The notes beneath the pieces are model-generated. The model had not been told where the DNA came from and ran no database searches. It saw only the letters and a list, made by a program, of their open reading frames with translations. The position numbers and the translations under genes were made by a program. A stretch of 32,141 bases of DNA, taken from NCBI GenBank assembly GCA_034189755.1, contig JAXIHJ010000152.1, positions 1 through 32,141 of the forward strand. Reading direction: 5' to 3'. Below, in pieces: positions 23,577 through 31,758 of this stretch. How positions within the stretch are numbered: position 1 is the first letter of the stretch; each line of letters opens with the position of its first letter. The DNA comes from JAXIHJ01 sp034189755 (GTDB lineage: Bacteria; Planctomycetota; Phycisphaerae; SM23-33).

Positions 23577-23993
23577 TCACACGTCGAGTATCACCCGGCC
23601 GAGCCAGCGGCCGGCTTCGCGGGTGATCTTCAGTTGATGATAGGTAACGGCCTTCACTTCCGTCTCCAGCCTGTGTCGCTCGGCATCGTACGGATCGCCG
23701 AGCAGCTCCGCCCGGACGTCCGTTGCGGTGATCTTCCGAACACAGACCGCGGCGACTATGAACTTGTCCGTCTGGATGGCGTTCAGGACGGCTGCCAGAA
23801 AATCCACCGCCAGTGCCTCGACGTCCTCGGCCTGAACGGAGAGGCTGCGCCGCTGCGCCACAGCCGGCCCGTGCGGACAGATGAGCCGCGCCAGGCCTTC
23901 GGCCAGCGCCTCAAAAAGCTCGCCGAGCGTATCGGCCCTGGCTGCTAAGCCTATGTCGGCGGTGTGCTCGAATGTCTCGCAATGTTTGGACAC
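23577..23993 (-). CDS. Archease (RtcB-activating protein)
   Basis: This small 138-residue protein of the archease family accelerates RtcB guanylylation. It begins SKHCETFEHTADIGLAARADTLGELFEALAEGL, where the conserved HTADIG motif with its metal-binding Asp is visible (abridged). It continues with AVDFLAAVLNAIQTDKFI and ends VKAVTYHQLKI..RVILDV, the typical family ending with a terminal Asp-Val. The GTG at 23993 is chosen because AAGGGG lies 9 bases upstream and the resulting length is the family norm. An ATG at 24056 would add 21 unmatched residues and run across a promoter for the opposite strand. Confidence 0.92.
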   Translation of the reverse strand: MSKHCETFEHTADIGLAARADTLGELFEALAEGLARLICPHGPAVAQRRSLSVQAEDVEALAVDFLAAVLNAIQTDKFIVAAVCVRKITATDVRAELLGDPYDAERHRLETEVKAVTYHQLKITREAGRWLGRVILDV

Positions 23994-24018
23994 AACAATC
24001 AACCCCTTATCATATCTA

Positions 24019-24047
24019 TTGTATACACCGGCAGGTGCCACTATAGT
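24019..24047 (+). promoter_or_regulatory. Promoter for the small membrane protein and permease operon
   Basis: TTGTAT (24019-24024) and TATAGT (24042-24047) are separated by 17 bases. Transcription would start near 24054, about 35 bases before the ATG at 24090. The same 60 bases also serve as the upstream region of archease on the other strand. Confidence 0.6.
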
Positions 24048-24089
24048 CCGAAGCATCGATTTTTTTATATTTTATATAGAGACTCTGCA

Positions 24090-24224
24090 ATGTGGGAACA
24101 ACTAGGCAGCCTGTTGGCGGTTTTTACGGCCTGTGCACTGCCGCTGGCGTGGGGGCTGGGCGCGGAGTATGTCTTTGATCTGCTGCGACGCAGGCGGGCA
24201 AGGGGGCGGACGGCGGGAAAATGA
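24090..24224 (+). CDS. 44-residue small membrane protein coupled to the TauE/SafE permease
   Basis: The product begins MWEQLGSLLAVFTACALPLAW and has one hydrophobic helix (about residues 5-24), an EYVFDLL amphipathic stretch and a very basic C-terminus (RRRRARGRTAGK). Its stop codon overlaps the permease start in an ATGA, so the two are translationally coupled. That coupling, the open frame from a well-placed promoter and the membrane-protein composition are the evidence that it is real. The family is not recognised. It could be a permease subunit or stabiliser. Confidence 0.65.
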   Translation: MWEQLGSLLAVFTACALPLAWGLGAEYVFDLLRRRRARGRTAGK

Positions 24225-25135
24225 GCGACCTCCAGGCGCTTTTCGACATGAATATCGAAGCCTACCTTCAAGGCCCGGCCCTGCTGGCGGCGCTGGTGGG
24301 CTTCGGTTTGCTTGTGGGCATCCTGACCGGACTGTTCGGCGTCGGCGGGGCGTTTCTGCTTACACCGCTGTTAAACGTCGGGTTCGGCATTCCGTACCCA
24401 CTGGCGATTGGCAGCGGCCTGAGTTTCACTATCGGCACGAGTTCTTCAGGCATGCGCCGGCACATTCGCCTGGCTAATTTCGAGTCTCGCAGCATGCTCA
24501 TCCTGGCCGGTGCGAGCATGGCGGGGGCGGTGCTGGGGGGCATGCTGAACAAGGCCCTCGACGTATCGCTTGGCCGATACAATTACACGCTGATGATGCA
24601 CTTGCTGTTTGTCGTTACGTTGGCTTTGACGGCCTGGGTGGTCGCCCGCAACAAACCGGAGCATCCCAGCGGAAAAAGCCCGCTACAGCGTCTGAGACTG
24701 CCGCCCCACATTGACCTGCCGACGGTGGGACTTAAGGCTGTGAGTGTGCCCGGTCTTTGCGCAGTCGGCGTTTTTATCGGCATAATGAAGGGCATGATGG
24801 GCATCGGCGGCGGCGTACTGTTCATGCCGCTGCTGATACTGGTGGTGGGCCTGACGCCGCACCAGGCTGTGGGCACCAGCCTCGGCGTGGTGGTGTTCAG
24901 CTCCATCGCCGGCACGATAAAGTACGGCCTGGACGGAAACGTCAACCTCTGTCTCGTCATGTCGCTGCTGGTTAGCAGCGTGCTTGGAGTTCAGCTTGGG
25001 GCGTGGATTTGTCATCGGCTGCACGCAGGCAGGCTTCGGCGATACTTTGCGGTTCTGGTCCTGCTGGTGGCGGTGGCCGTCGCGGCGCGAATGGTCTACC
25101 AGCTGCATCACGGCCCGGCGCCTTCGGGGCAATAG
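24221..25135 (+). CDS. TauE/SafE (DUF81) family anion permease
   Basis: The 304-residue membrane protein has two repeated halves and about eight to nine helices. Each half carries the family's glycine-rich motif: GILTGLFGVGGAFLLTPLLN in the first, and KGMMGIGGGVLFMPLLI followed by HQAVGTSLGVVVFSS in the second. Members export or import sulfite, sulfoacetate and related organic anions. The substrate here cannot be told from the sequence and no sulfur genes are adjacent. It overlaps the preceding 44-residue protein by 4 bases. The next gene, a MoxR ATPase, has its own apparent -10 element. Confidence 0.9.
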   Translation: MSDLQALFDMNIEAYLQGPALLAALVGFGLLVGILTGLFGVGGAFLLTPLLNVGFGIPYPLAIGSGLSFTIGTSSSGMRRHIRLANFESRSMLILAGASMAGAVLGGMLNKALDVSLGRYNYTLMMHLLFVVTLALTAWVVARNKPEHPSGKSPLQRLRLPPHIDLPTVGLKAVSVPGLCAVGVFIGIMKGMMGIGGGVLFMPLLILVVGLTPHQAVGTSLGVVVFSSIAGTIKYGLDGNVNLCLVMSLLVSSVLGVQLGAWICHRLHAGRLRRYFAVLVLLVAVAVAARMVYQLHHGPAPSGQ

Positions 25136-25180
25136 ACTTCCCGTCGGCGTTTCGTACTGTTCGCGCGGTTCGAGGCCTAT

Positions 25181-25186
25181 TACAAT
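25181..25186 (+). promoter_or_regulatory. TACAAT -10 element six bases before the moxR-type ATG
   Basis: TACAAT (25181-25186), ACACCC and ATG (25193) follow each other with no ribosome-binding site. The spacing is the same as at larB and would give a leaderless mRNA. No good -35 is seen. Confidence 0.35.
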
Positions 25187-25192
25187 ACACCC

Positions 25193-26206
<1,014 letters not shown>

Positions 26207-26253
26207 TACTTCTGCAAAGGCACAACTTGCCGCCGGGGGCTTGTGTGCGCGCC

Positions 26254-26259
26254 TATAAT
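26254..26259 (+). promoter_or_regulatory. TATAAT -10 element upstream of the Cys-rich lipoprotein
   Basis: TATAATAC starts at 26254, 83 bases before the ATG at 26342. The nearest TTGCCG is 21 bases upstream, too far for a standard -35. Confidence 0.35.
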
Positions 26260-26341
26260 ACTTTGGATTATGGGCCGGGGCCCCGTCGCCCGCCGGGCGG
26301 ACGCCGGGCTGCCGGGGCCTCATCGAGGAAAGGGTATAACC

Positions 26342-26800
26342 ATGAGGACAAAATTGTTCCTATTAGGGGCGTCTTTACTCGCTACGGGACTCCTGGTAGC
26401 AGGCTGCGAGCCGCAGGAGGCCCGGACGTGCGGCGCCAAAGAGGCGGTAACGTCTGGTGGCTGTTGCGGCGGCGCTGCGGCGGCCAAGTGTCCTGTCTGC
26501 GATACAAAGGCAAAGGCAGGCACCTGCTGCGCCAAGTGCAACGCCGTAGCCGCGACGCCGGATACCGTGCATTGCACCAAATGCAATAAGGACTTCAAGG
26601 CCGGCACCTATTGCAGCAAGTGCAACGCGTACATGTTCAACGAGTTGGCCACCTGCACCGGCTGCGGCGGGCAGGCTAAAAAGGGCAGTTGGTGTGAAAA
26701 GTGCAAAGCCTACGTCGGCCTGCCCGGGGTTAAAGGCAAGTCCTGCCCGACCCAGGCCGATACGACGTGCCGCCCGTGCCGCCGGAAGACTAGCAACTAG
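26342..26800 (+). CDS. Lipoprotein with three four-cysteine zinc-ribbon-like repeats
   Basis: The 152-residue product starts with MRTKLFLLGASLLATGLLVAGC, a lipoprotein signal with the lipidated Cys at residue 22. The mature part has three repeats of the exact spacing CxxC-x9-CxxC: C50/C53/C63/C66, C78/C81/C91/C94 and C105/C108/C118/C121, with a period of 27-28 residues. Extra cysteines lie at 30, 41, 42, 62, 135, 143 and 146. Each repeat looks like a zinc-ribbon or rubredoxin-like knuckle with Lys/Gly between the pairs. A metal-binding or redox role on the periplasmic side of a membrane is likely, but no family is assigned. A GAGGAAAGGG ribosome-binding site precedes the ATG. Confidence 0.8.
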   Translation: MRTKLFLLGASLLATGLLVAGCEPQEARTCGAKEAVTSGGCCGGAAAAKCPVCDTKAKAGTCCAKCNAVAATPDTVHCTKCNKDFKAGTYCSKCNAYMFNELATCTGCGGQAKKGSWCEKCKAYVGLPGVKGKSCPTQADTTCRPCRRKTSN

Positions 26801-26834
26801 AGTTCGTGGCGCAAGTTACCAATTGCCAACCCCG

Positions 26835-26865
26835 GAGGCGCCGCTGAGATGATCGGCGGCGCCTC
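26835..26865 (+). terminator. Probable terminator hairpin after the Cys-rich lipoprotein
   Basis: GAGGCGCCGC (26835-26844) and GCGGCGCCTC (26856-26865) are perfect 10-base complements with an 11-base loop, 34 bases after the stop codon. The following TGTCAT is not a T-run, so termination may be weak. Confidence 0.5.
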
Positions 26866-26902
26866 TGTCATAGGTCGGCTGGGTTCAGCAAGCACCGATG
26901 TC

Positions 26903-27068
26903 TATAATACAAGTAGACGGAGGCAGTGGCCGGAAATGGTTTTCCGGCAGCGAGAACCGGTTATCGCAGAGAAGATGCGGATTGGGTCCGTCGCCCAATG
27001 CCGCAACCCTAAAGGCAAGTTGGGGCAGGCTGCTGTGTGGTGAGGGCGGTCCCGACTTGCCTTTTACA
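26903..27068 (+). ncRNA. Candidate structured small RNA with its own -10 element and terminator
   Basis: TATAAT at 26903-26908 is followed by about 155 bases with no credible protein. The stretch contains hairpin 1, CCGGAAA-TGGT-TTTCCGG (26930-26947). Hairpin 2 is TGCGGATTGGG (26976-26986) with CCCAATGCCGCA (26994-27005), one bulge. Hairpin 3 is a 14-base stem, AAAGGCAAGTTGGG (27011-27024) with CCCGACTTGCCTTT (27051-27064), one wobble pair, ending in TTTT. It does not show the hallmark sequences of SRP RNA, RNase P RNA, tmRNA or the common riboswitches. The gene that follows lies on the other strand, so a free-standing RNA is the simplest reading. Confidence 0.5.
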
Positions 27069-27084
27069 TTTTACAAAGCAGCAA

Positions 27085-28377
27085 TCACCCCATAAACGCC
27101 CGCAGGGCTGCAAAGTACGCCAGCGACGCCGCAGCCACGACCACCGCCGACGGCCCTATTTCACGATACACCGGCGCAAAGGGCGTGTTGAAATACTTGT
27201 TGCTCACCACGTGGCAAAGATGCAGCGGACTGAGCATCTGGCCCAGGTGTCCAAAGGCATATGCCAGGACGACATACGGGTAGATCGACACCTGCTCGGG
27301 CATGGCCGCGACCAGGCCCAGCACAATCGGAAAGCTCGTTCCGACAAAACCAATCGCCAGGCCCGTTACCATCCCGGCAATGAAAGGCAGGATGATTACC
27401 ATCGCCATCACGGGAACACGCAGGACCTCCAGCTCTCGGCCGATTTTGGCCGCTACGTCTATGCGGGCGAAGGTGTACTGTAGAACCATTACGCTGGTCA
27501 CCAAAACGGCCATGGCGTAGATGTTCCGGTTGGTCCAGACTCGCGCAATGCTCCGGCGGTCAAGCCGGCTGGCGAAGCTGGTCCAGACGAGCGAGACGGC
27601 CAGGCCCATGGTAACGGGGGCATACTTGATCACGTCCCGCATCGATTCCGGTATCACGCTGTCGGGCAGGAGCTTCAGGGCGATTGTCTCCGCCAGCCAA
27701 ACGAGGAAGATAATCCATATCGGCGCCGTAGCCCGCAGCAGTTTGCGCTTGGTGCCGACCGGCGGGACGGGGCCTCGGACGTGCAGGTCGCCGTCCATTC
27801 TCCGCAGGACAAGCAATCCCGCGGCGACCATGAAAACGCACAACGGCCACTGGAACGCCGCAAATGTCATGAAATCATTGCCTGTCAGGGTAACGGCGAG
27901 GATCACGCCGGGATACAGCGGCCAAAAGTGCTCCCAGACGTGGCGATACCAGTAGTTGACAGCCGAGAGCTTTTCTCCGCCGACCTTCCCGCTACCGGCG
28001 GCGGAGGCGACCATCGGGGCCGAAAAAATCGCGCCGCCAGGCATCGGCAGAAGCCCGATCAGCGCCGGCAGCGCCGCCATCGTCACGGCCGGCCTGCGAA
28101 GAAAAGTCCTGGCAAGGCGGACGATTTCGGCCATCTGCCCGCCGGCCTGCATCGTGCCGGAAAGCGCCAGCAGTGTGATGGTAATGGCGACCAGGCCCAA
28201 CGTCCGCGGCTGGATGATGCCGGTGCCGATGGTCTCCGCAATCTGCTGTGCATCCAGCCCGCACATCGCGCCTATGGCGACCGCGCCGGCGAGAATCGCC
28301 GCCGCCAAAGGCACCTTCAGCCTCGCCAGCAGAAGTATCATTGCAAATGCGCCTAAAGTTGACAAAAGGGCAAACAT
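27085..28377 (-). CDS. DUF401 family integral membrane protein (putative permease)
   Basis: The 430-residue protein has about ten to twelve membrane helices. The distinguishing segment is LPALIGLLPMPGGAIFSAPMV in the first half, which is characteristic of the DUF401 family. A comparable pattern in the second half (IAGMVTGLAIGFVGTSFPIVLGL) and a C-terminal GHLGQMLSPLHLCHVVSNKYF suggest an ion-transporter-like inverted repeat. The substrate is unknown. The gene is alone on the minus strand between the candidate small RNA and the tRNA-Gln/prs unit. The start at 28377 has no strong ribosome-binding site. Confidence 0.78.
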   Translation of the reverse strand: MFALLSTLGAFAMILLLARLKVPLAAAILAGAVAIGAMCGLDAQQIAETIGTGIIQPRTLGLVAITITLLALSGTMQAGGQMAEIVRLARTFLRRPAVTMAALPALIGLLPMPGGAIFSAPMVASAAGSGKVGGEKLSAVNYWYRHVWEHFWPLYPGVILAVTLTGNDFMTFAAFQWPLCVFMVAAGLLVLRRMDGDLHVRGPVPPVGTKRKLLRATAPIWIIFLVWLAETIALKLLPDSVIPESMRDVIKYAPVTMGLAVSLVWTSFASRLDRRSIARVWTNRNIYAMAVLVTSVMVLQYTFARIDVAAKIGRELEVLRVPVMAMVIILPFIAGMVTGLAIGFVGTSFPIVLGLVAAMPEQVSIYPYVVLAYAFGHLGQMLSPLHLCHVVSNKYFNTPFAPVYREIGPSAVVVAAASLAYFAALRAFMG

Positions 28378-28453
28378 GCCGAGGCTTGTATCACAGCGCC
28401 GTGATCAAAGTCAAACCGGATGCCGGGTACTTGATTTTTCTCCTTTTGCGGCA

Positions 28454-28482
28454 TTGACAGTTTCGGCGGCAGGCTGTACAGT
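28454..28482 (+). promoter_or_regulatory. Near-consensus promoter upstream of tRNA-Gln and prs
   Basis: TTGACA (28454-28459) and TACAGT (28477-28482) are separated by 17 bases. The next genes on this strand are tRNA-Gln at 28667 and prs at 28817. About 180 bases of leader carry no recognised gene, only an AAGCCC/GGGCTT inverted repeat near 28625-28646. Confidence 0.65.
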
Positions 28483-28666
28483 TTCCGCTTTGGTAAAAGG
28501 CGTCTTCCGTTCGCATGGAGTGTCCCTGTGGCGTTTGAGCGGCGGGGAATGGGCAGACGATGACAGCGGCCGGCTGTTCAGGCTTCCGAACGGACCCTCA
28601 GCCGCAGCATGTAGTTGCAGGCCAAGCCCCCAGGCGCCATGGGCTTCGGCTGATGAGAAAACGCAT

Positions 28667-28738
28667 TACCCGGTGGTGTAATCGGTAACACAGGAGTTTT
28701 TGGTACTCCCATTCCAGGTTCGAGTCCTGGCCGGGTAG
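28667..28738 (+). tRNA. tRNA-Gln (anticodon UUG)
   Basis: The acceptor TACCCGG (28667-28673) pairs with CCGGGTA (28731-28737), followed by discriminator G. The anticodon stem GGAGT/ACTCC encloses TTTTGGT, giving TTG. The T arm is CCAGG-TTCGAGT-CCTGG. CCA is not encoded. It lies 78 bases before prs and may be co-transcribed with it. Confidence 0.95.
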
Positions 28739-28816
28739 GATTATCTGTGCCTGGTTGATGATTGCCGATTTACGGCCCGGCGGCGGAAGCGCCCCGGGCG
28801 GACGCGGAGAATCACG

Positions 28817-29779
28817 ATGACCGATAATCTGAAAATCTTCGGCGGCCGGTCGAATCCGGCCCTGGCCGGGAAGATCAGCGACTACCTCGGCATCCCGCTG
28901 GGGAACGTCAAGATAGCACCCTTCCCCGACGGCGAGCTGCTTGTCAAACTCGAAGAGGACGTTCGCGGACGGGACATCTTTTTCATCCAGTCAACCTGCA
29001 CGCCGGTCAACGAGGCGATGATGGAGCTGCTGATCTTCATCGACTGCGCCCGCCGGGCCTCGGCTAAGCGCATTACCGCGGTGATGCCCTACTTCGGTTA
29101 CGCCCGCCAGGACCGCAAGGACGAAGGCCGCGTGCCCATTACCGCCAAGCTCGCCGCAAATCTGATCACCACCGCCGGCGCCGACCGCGTGCTGACAACG
29201 GACCTGCACGCGGCACAGGTTCAGGGCTTCTTCGACATACCCGTGGACAACCTCCACGCCGAGCCCATACTCAGCCGGCACTTCTCGCAGCAGAACTTCA
29301 AGGACCTTGTGCTGGTCAGCCCCGACCCCGGCAACGCCAAGTGTGCCGGCATCTATGCCGACAGGCTCGGCGGCGAGTTGGCGATTATCGACAAGCATCG
29401 AATCAGCGGCCAGGAAGTCCAGATGGGACGGATTATCGGCAGTGTACAGGACAAGACCGTCCTGATGGTGGACGACATGGTTACCACGGCCGGGACGGTC
29501 TGCTCGGCGGCTAAACTCTGTAAAGAACAGGGCGCCGTACAGGTCTTCGTGGGCGCGACGCACGGCGTGCTCTGCGGGCCGGCAATTCAACGCCTCGCCA
29601 AGGCACCGATCGACCAGGTCGTCGTAACCGACACGGTGCCCATGCCTCAGGACAAGATCGACGAACTTGACAAACTAAAGATTTTGACCGTAGCCGAGCT
29701 GATGGGCGAGGCTATTCACAGGATTCACAACAACGAATCAGTAAGCAGTTTGTTCTCGATAGAGAACGGCCGCGACTAG
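28817..29779 (+). CDS. prs: Ribose-phosphate pyrophosphokinase (PRPP synthetase)
   Basis: This enzyme makes PRPP from ribose 5-phosphate and ATP for nucleotide, His and Trp synthesis. The 320-residue protein shows FGGRSNPALAGKI, FPDGELLVKLEEDVRGRD, the PYFGYARQDRKD ATP region, LTTDLHAAQVQGFFDIPVD, LVSPDPGNAKCAG and the PRPP-binding loop VLMVDDMVTTAGT (motifs abridged). Length and motif order are standard. A GGAG precedes the ATG. It starts the run prs-rplY-pth-rpsF-ssb, in which every gene is on the plus strand with short gaps (30, 61, 41 and 47 bases). Confidence 0.97.
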   Translation: MTDNLKIFGGRSNPALAGKISDYLGIPLGNVKIAPFPDGELLVKLEEDVRGRDIFFIQSTCTPVNEAMMELLIFIDCARRASAKRITAVMPYFGYARQDRKDEGRVPITAKLAANLITTAGADRVLTTDLHAAQVQGFFDIPVDNLHAEPILSRHFSQQNFKDLVLVSPDPGNAKCAGIYADRLGGELAIIDKHRISGQEVQMGRIIGSVQDKTVLMVDDMVTTAGTVCSAAKLCKEQGAVQVFVGATHGVLCGPAIQRLAKAPIDQVVVTDTVPMPQDKIDELDKLKILTVAELMGEAIHRIHNNESVSSLFSIENGRD

Positions 29780-29809
29780 GGCATCCGGCGGCGGCCGAGG
29801 AGAAAAGCA

Positions 29810-30469
29810 ATGGCTGTTTTGAAGGTAACAACACGCGATGAACTGGGGACTCGAAAGGTCCGCAGGCTTCGGAAGCAGGGAAAGATTCCGGGCATAATAT
29901 ACGGACACGGCGAGAAGCCCGTCTGCGTGGCGCTCAACCAGCATGAGGTAGCTCTGGCGATTGGCCACGGTGAACGGCTGTTGGAACTCAAACTTGGAGC
30001 AAAGACCCACAACGTTCTGATTAAGGACGTCCAGTACGACACGTTCGGCCAGGAAATTCTCCACATGGACTTGACGCGGGTGAATCTGGACGAGCGCGTG
30101 GAAGTTACCGTCCCGATCGTGCTGCGCGGCACGCCTGTGGGCGTGGAAAGCGAAGACGGCGTCCTGAACCAACGGGCGACGGAAGCCAACGTAGAGTGCC
30201 TCGCGCGGTCGATCCCGGAGGAAATCCGCGTTACCGTCAACGATCTTCACGTCGGCGACAGCCTGCACATAAAAGACCTGCCGCTGCCGGAAGGCGCTAC
30301 GCTGCTGGACGATGCCGATGCACTTGTCTGCTCCGTGAACGTGGTGACGGAAGTCGAGGAAGCTCCGGCTGAAGCCGAAGAAGAAGAAACCGCCGCCGAA
30401 CCCGAGGTCATCGGCGAGAAGCCCGAACAGGCCGAGGGCGAAGCCGCCGGCGAAGAGAAAGAAAAATAA
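29810..30469 (+). CDS. rplY: 50S ribosomal protein L25 (CTC family)
   Basis: bL25 binds 5S rRNA. The 219-residue long form has the L25 beta-barrel domain (TRDELGTRKVRRLRKQGKIPGIIYGHG), the C-terminal CTC domain (MDLTRVNLDERVEVTVPIVLRGTPVGV, continuing to the GDSLHIKDLPLPEG segment), and an acidic Glu/Ala-rich tail of about 35 residues (motifs abridged). Order prs-rplY-pth is a common arrangement. A GGAG lies 10 bases before the ATG at 29810. Confidence 0.95.
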   Translation: MAVLKVTTRDELGTRKVRRLRKQGKIPGIIYGHGEKPVCVALNQHEVALAIGHGERLLELKLGAKTHNVLIKDVQYDTFGQEILHMDLTRVNLDERVEVTVPIVLRGTPVGVESEDGVLNQRATEANVECLARSIPEEIRVTVNDLHVGDSLHIKDLPLPEGATLLDDADALVCSVNVVTEVEEAPAEAEEEETAAEPEVIGEKPEQAEGEAAGEEKEK

Positions 30470-30530
30470 TATGGGCGGCATAAACGCACCGCCCGCGGAT
30501 CGGCGCCGGACACCAAGGTAGGCAAGTTCT

Positions 30531-31181
30531 GTGCAGAGCCGGCAATCGAACAAAACGAAGTTCGTCGTGGGGCTGGGAAACCCCGGCCGACAACACGCCG
30601 GAACCCGCCACAACGTGGGCTTCCGCTTGGTTCGGCATCTGGCTGAGCGATGGAACCTGGGCAAGCCGAGGCGGGCGTTCGGCGGGCTGGCCTACGACGC
30701 CAGCGTCGCCCGAGGCGACCAGGCGGCACGGGTGATGATGTTGATGCCGCAAACATACATGAACCGTTCCGGCCAGGCCGTGAGGGACATGGCGTCGTTT
30801 TACAAGGCAGGATGCCAAGACATTCTGGTCGTGCTGGACGACATGGCGCTGCCGCCGGGCCGACTGCGAGCCAGGGCATCCGGCTCGGACGGCGGGCATA
30901 ACGGCCTGGCGGACGTACTGGCGATGCTGGGCAGCGAAGAAGTGCCCCGGTTGCGAATCGGGATCGGCCCGGCGCCGGGGCAGATGGACCCGGCCGACTA
31001 TGTATTGAGTAAATTTCGGCCGGATGAGATGGAAACTATCGAGCGTGCGATACGGCTCGCCGCCGACGCCGTGGAAGATTGGGCATTCGGGCCACTGGCC
31101 GACGTGATGGAGAAATACAATCGGAACGACGAGGCAACGACGCCCGGCCCCGCGTGCGATGACGTCGCCGACCCGGGCTAA
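30531..31181 (+). CDS. pth: Peptidyl-tRNA hydrolase
   Basis: Pth frees tRNA from peptidyl-tRNA dropped from stalled ribosomes. The 216-residue protein shows VGLGNPGRQHAGTRHNVGF, whose His is catalytic, LMPQTYMNRSGQAV, ILVVLDDMALPPGRLR and GSDGGHNGLADV, then RLRIGIGPAPG and DYVLSKF near the end. The start is a GTG at 30531, preceded by AAGGTAGG. The C-terminal 20 residues are a short extension beyond the enzyme core. It sits between rplY and rpsF. Confidence 0.95.
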   Translation: MQSRQSNKTKFVVGLGNPGRQHAGTRHNVGFRLVRHLAERWNLGKPRRAFGGLAYDASVARGDQAARVMMLMPQTYMNRSGQAVRDMASFYKAGCQDILVVLDDMALPPGRLRARASGSDGGHNGLADVLAMLGSEEVPRLRIGIGPAPGQMDPADYVLSKFRPDEMETIERAIRLAADAVEDWAFGPLADVMEKYNRNDEATTPGPACDDVADPG

Positions 31182-31222
31182 CAGGCAAATTGATAAACCA
31201 GCTTTGAAGGCGAAACACAAAA

Positions 31223-31711
31223 ATGGACCGAAGCAAGAAAACATATGAAGGCATGTTCCTGTTGGACGCCGGCCAATCGAACTTCGAGACTGCCAGCGAA
31301 CCGATTCTAAGTGTCCTGCAACGCAGCGAGGCGGAGATCCTCTCGATCAAGCCGTGGGACGAGCGCCGCCTGGCGTATGAAATCGCAGGCCGGAAGCAGG
31401 GGCTTTATGTGCTGACCTATTTCAAGGCCGACCCCAAGCGACTGGCGGAAATCGAACATGACTGCGAACTGGACGAACGCATCCTGCGAACCCTGCTGCT
31501 GCGTCGTGATCACCTGACCGATCAGCAGATCAACGCCGAGACGCCCGCCACTGCCAGCAGCCGGAGGGCTTCACGCACCGCCGCGAGCGAACCGGCAAAG
31601 CCCGCTGAAGCTGAAAAAGCCGTGGAACCCGAAAAAACCGAAAAACAAGAGGAAAACACCGTTCAGCCCGCCGAAGCCGAGGCGTCCGACGACAAACAGC
31701 AGATGGCCTAG
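31223..31711 (+). CDS. rpsF: 30S ribosomal protein S6 with charged C-terminal extension
   Basis: The 162-residue protein has the normal S6 fold in the first 100 residues: YEGMFLLDAG, AEILSIKPWDERRLAYEI, KQGLYVLTYFKAD and a LDERILRTLLLRRD ending. It continues with about 55 residues rich in Ala, Glu, Lys and Pro that resemble the acidic tail of the L25 protein two genes upstream. bS6 binds 16S rRNA with bS18. The rpsF-ssb order is the classical one, in which rpsR usually follows ssb. Confidence 0.94.
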   Translation: MDRSKKTYEGMFLLDAGQSNFETASEPILSVLQRSEAEILSIKPWDERRLAYEIAGRKQGLYVLTYFKADPKRLAEIEHDCELDERILRTLLLRRDHLTDQQINAETPATASSRRASRTAASEPAKPAEAEKAVEPEKTEKQEENTVQPAEAEASDDKQQMA

Positions 31712-31758
31712 GCCTTATCGCCGGCAGCGGGCAAAACCAAGAGACAGAGGAACGAAAG

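Noticed and set aside
26835..26865. TPP riboswitch suggested by CTGAGATGAT
   Set aside because: The match is only the loop of a terminator-like hairpin. No other thiamine-box segment or thiamine gene is present.
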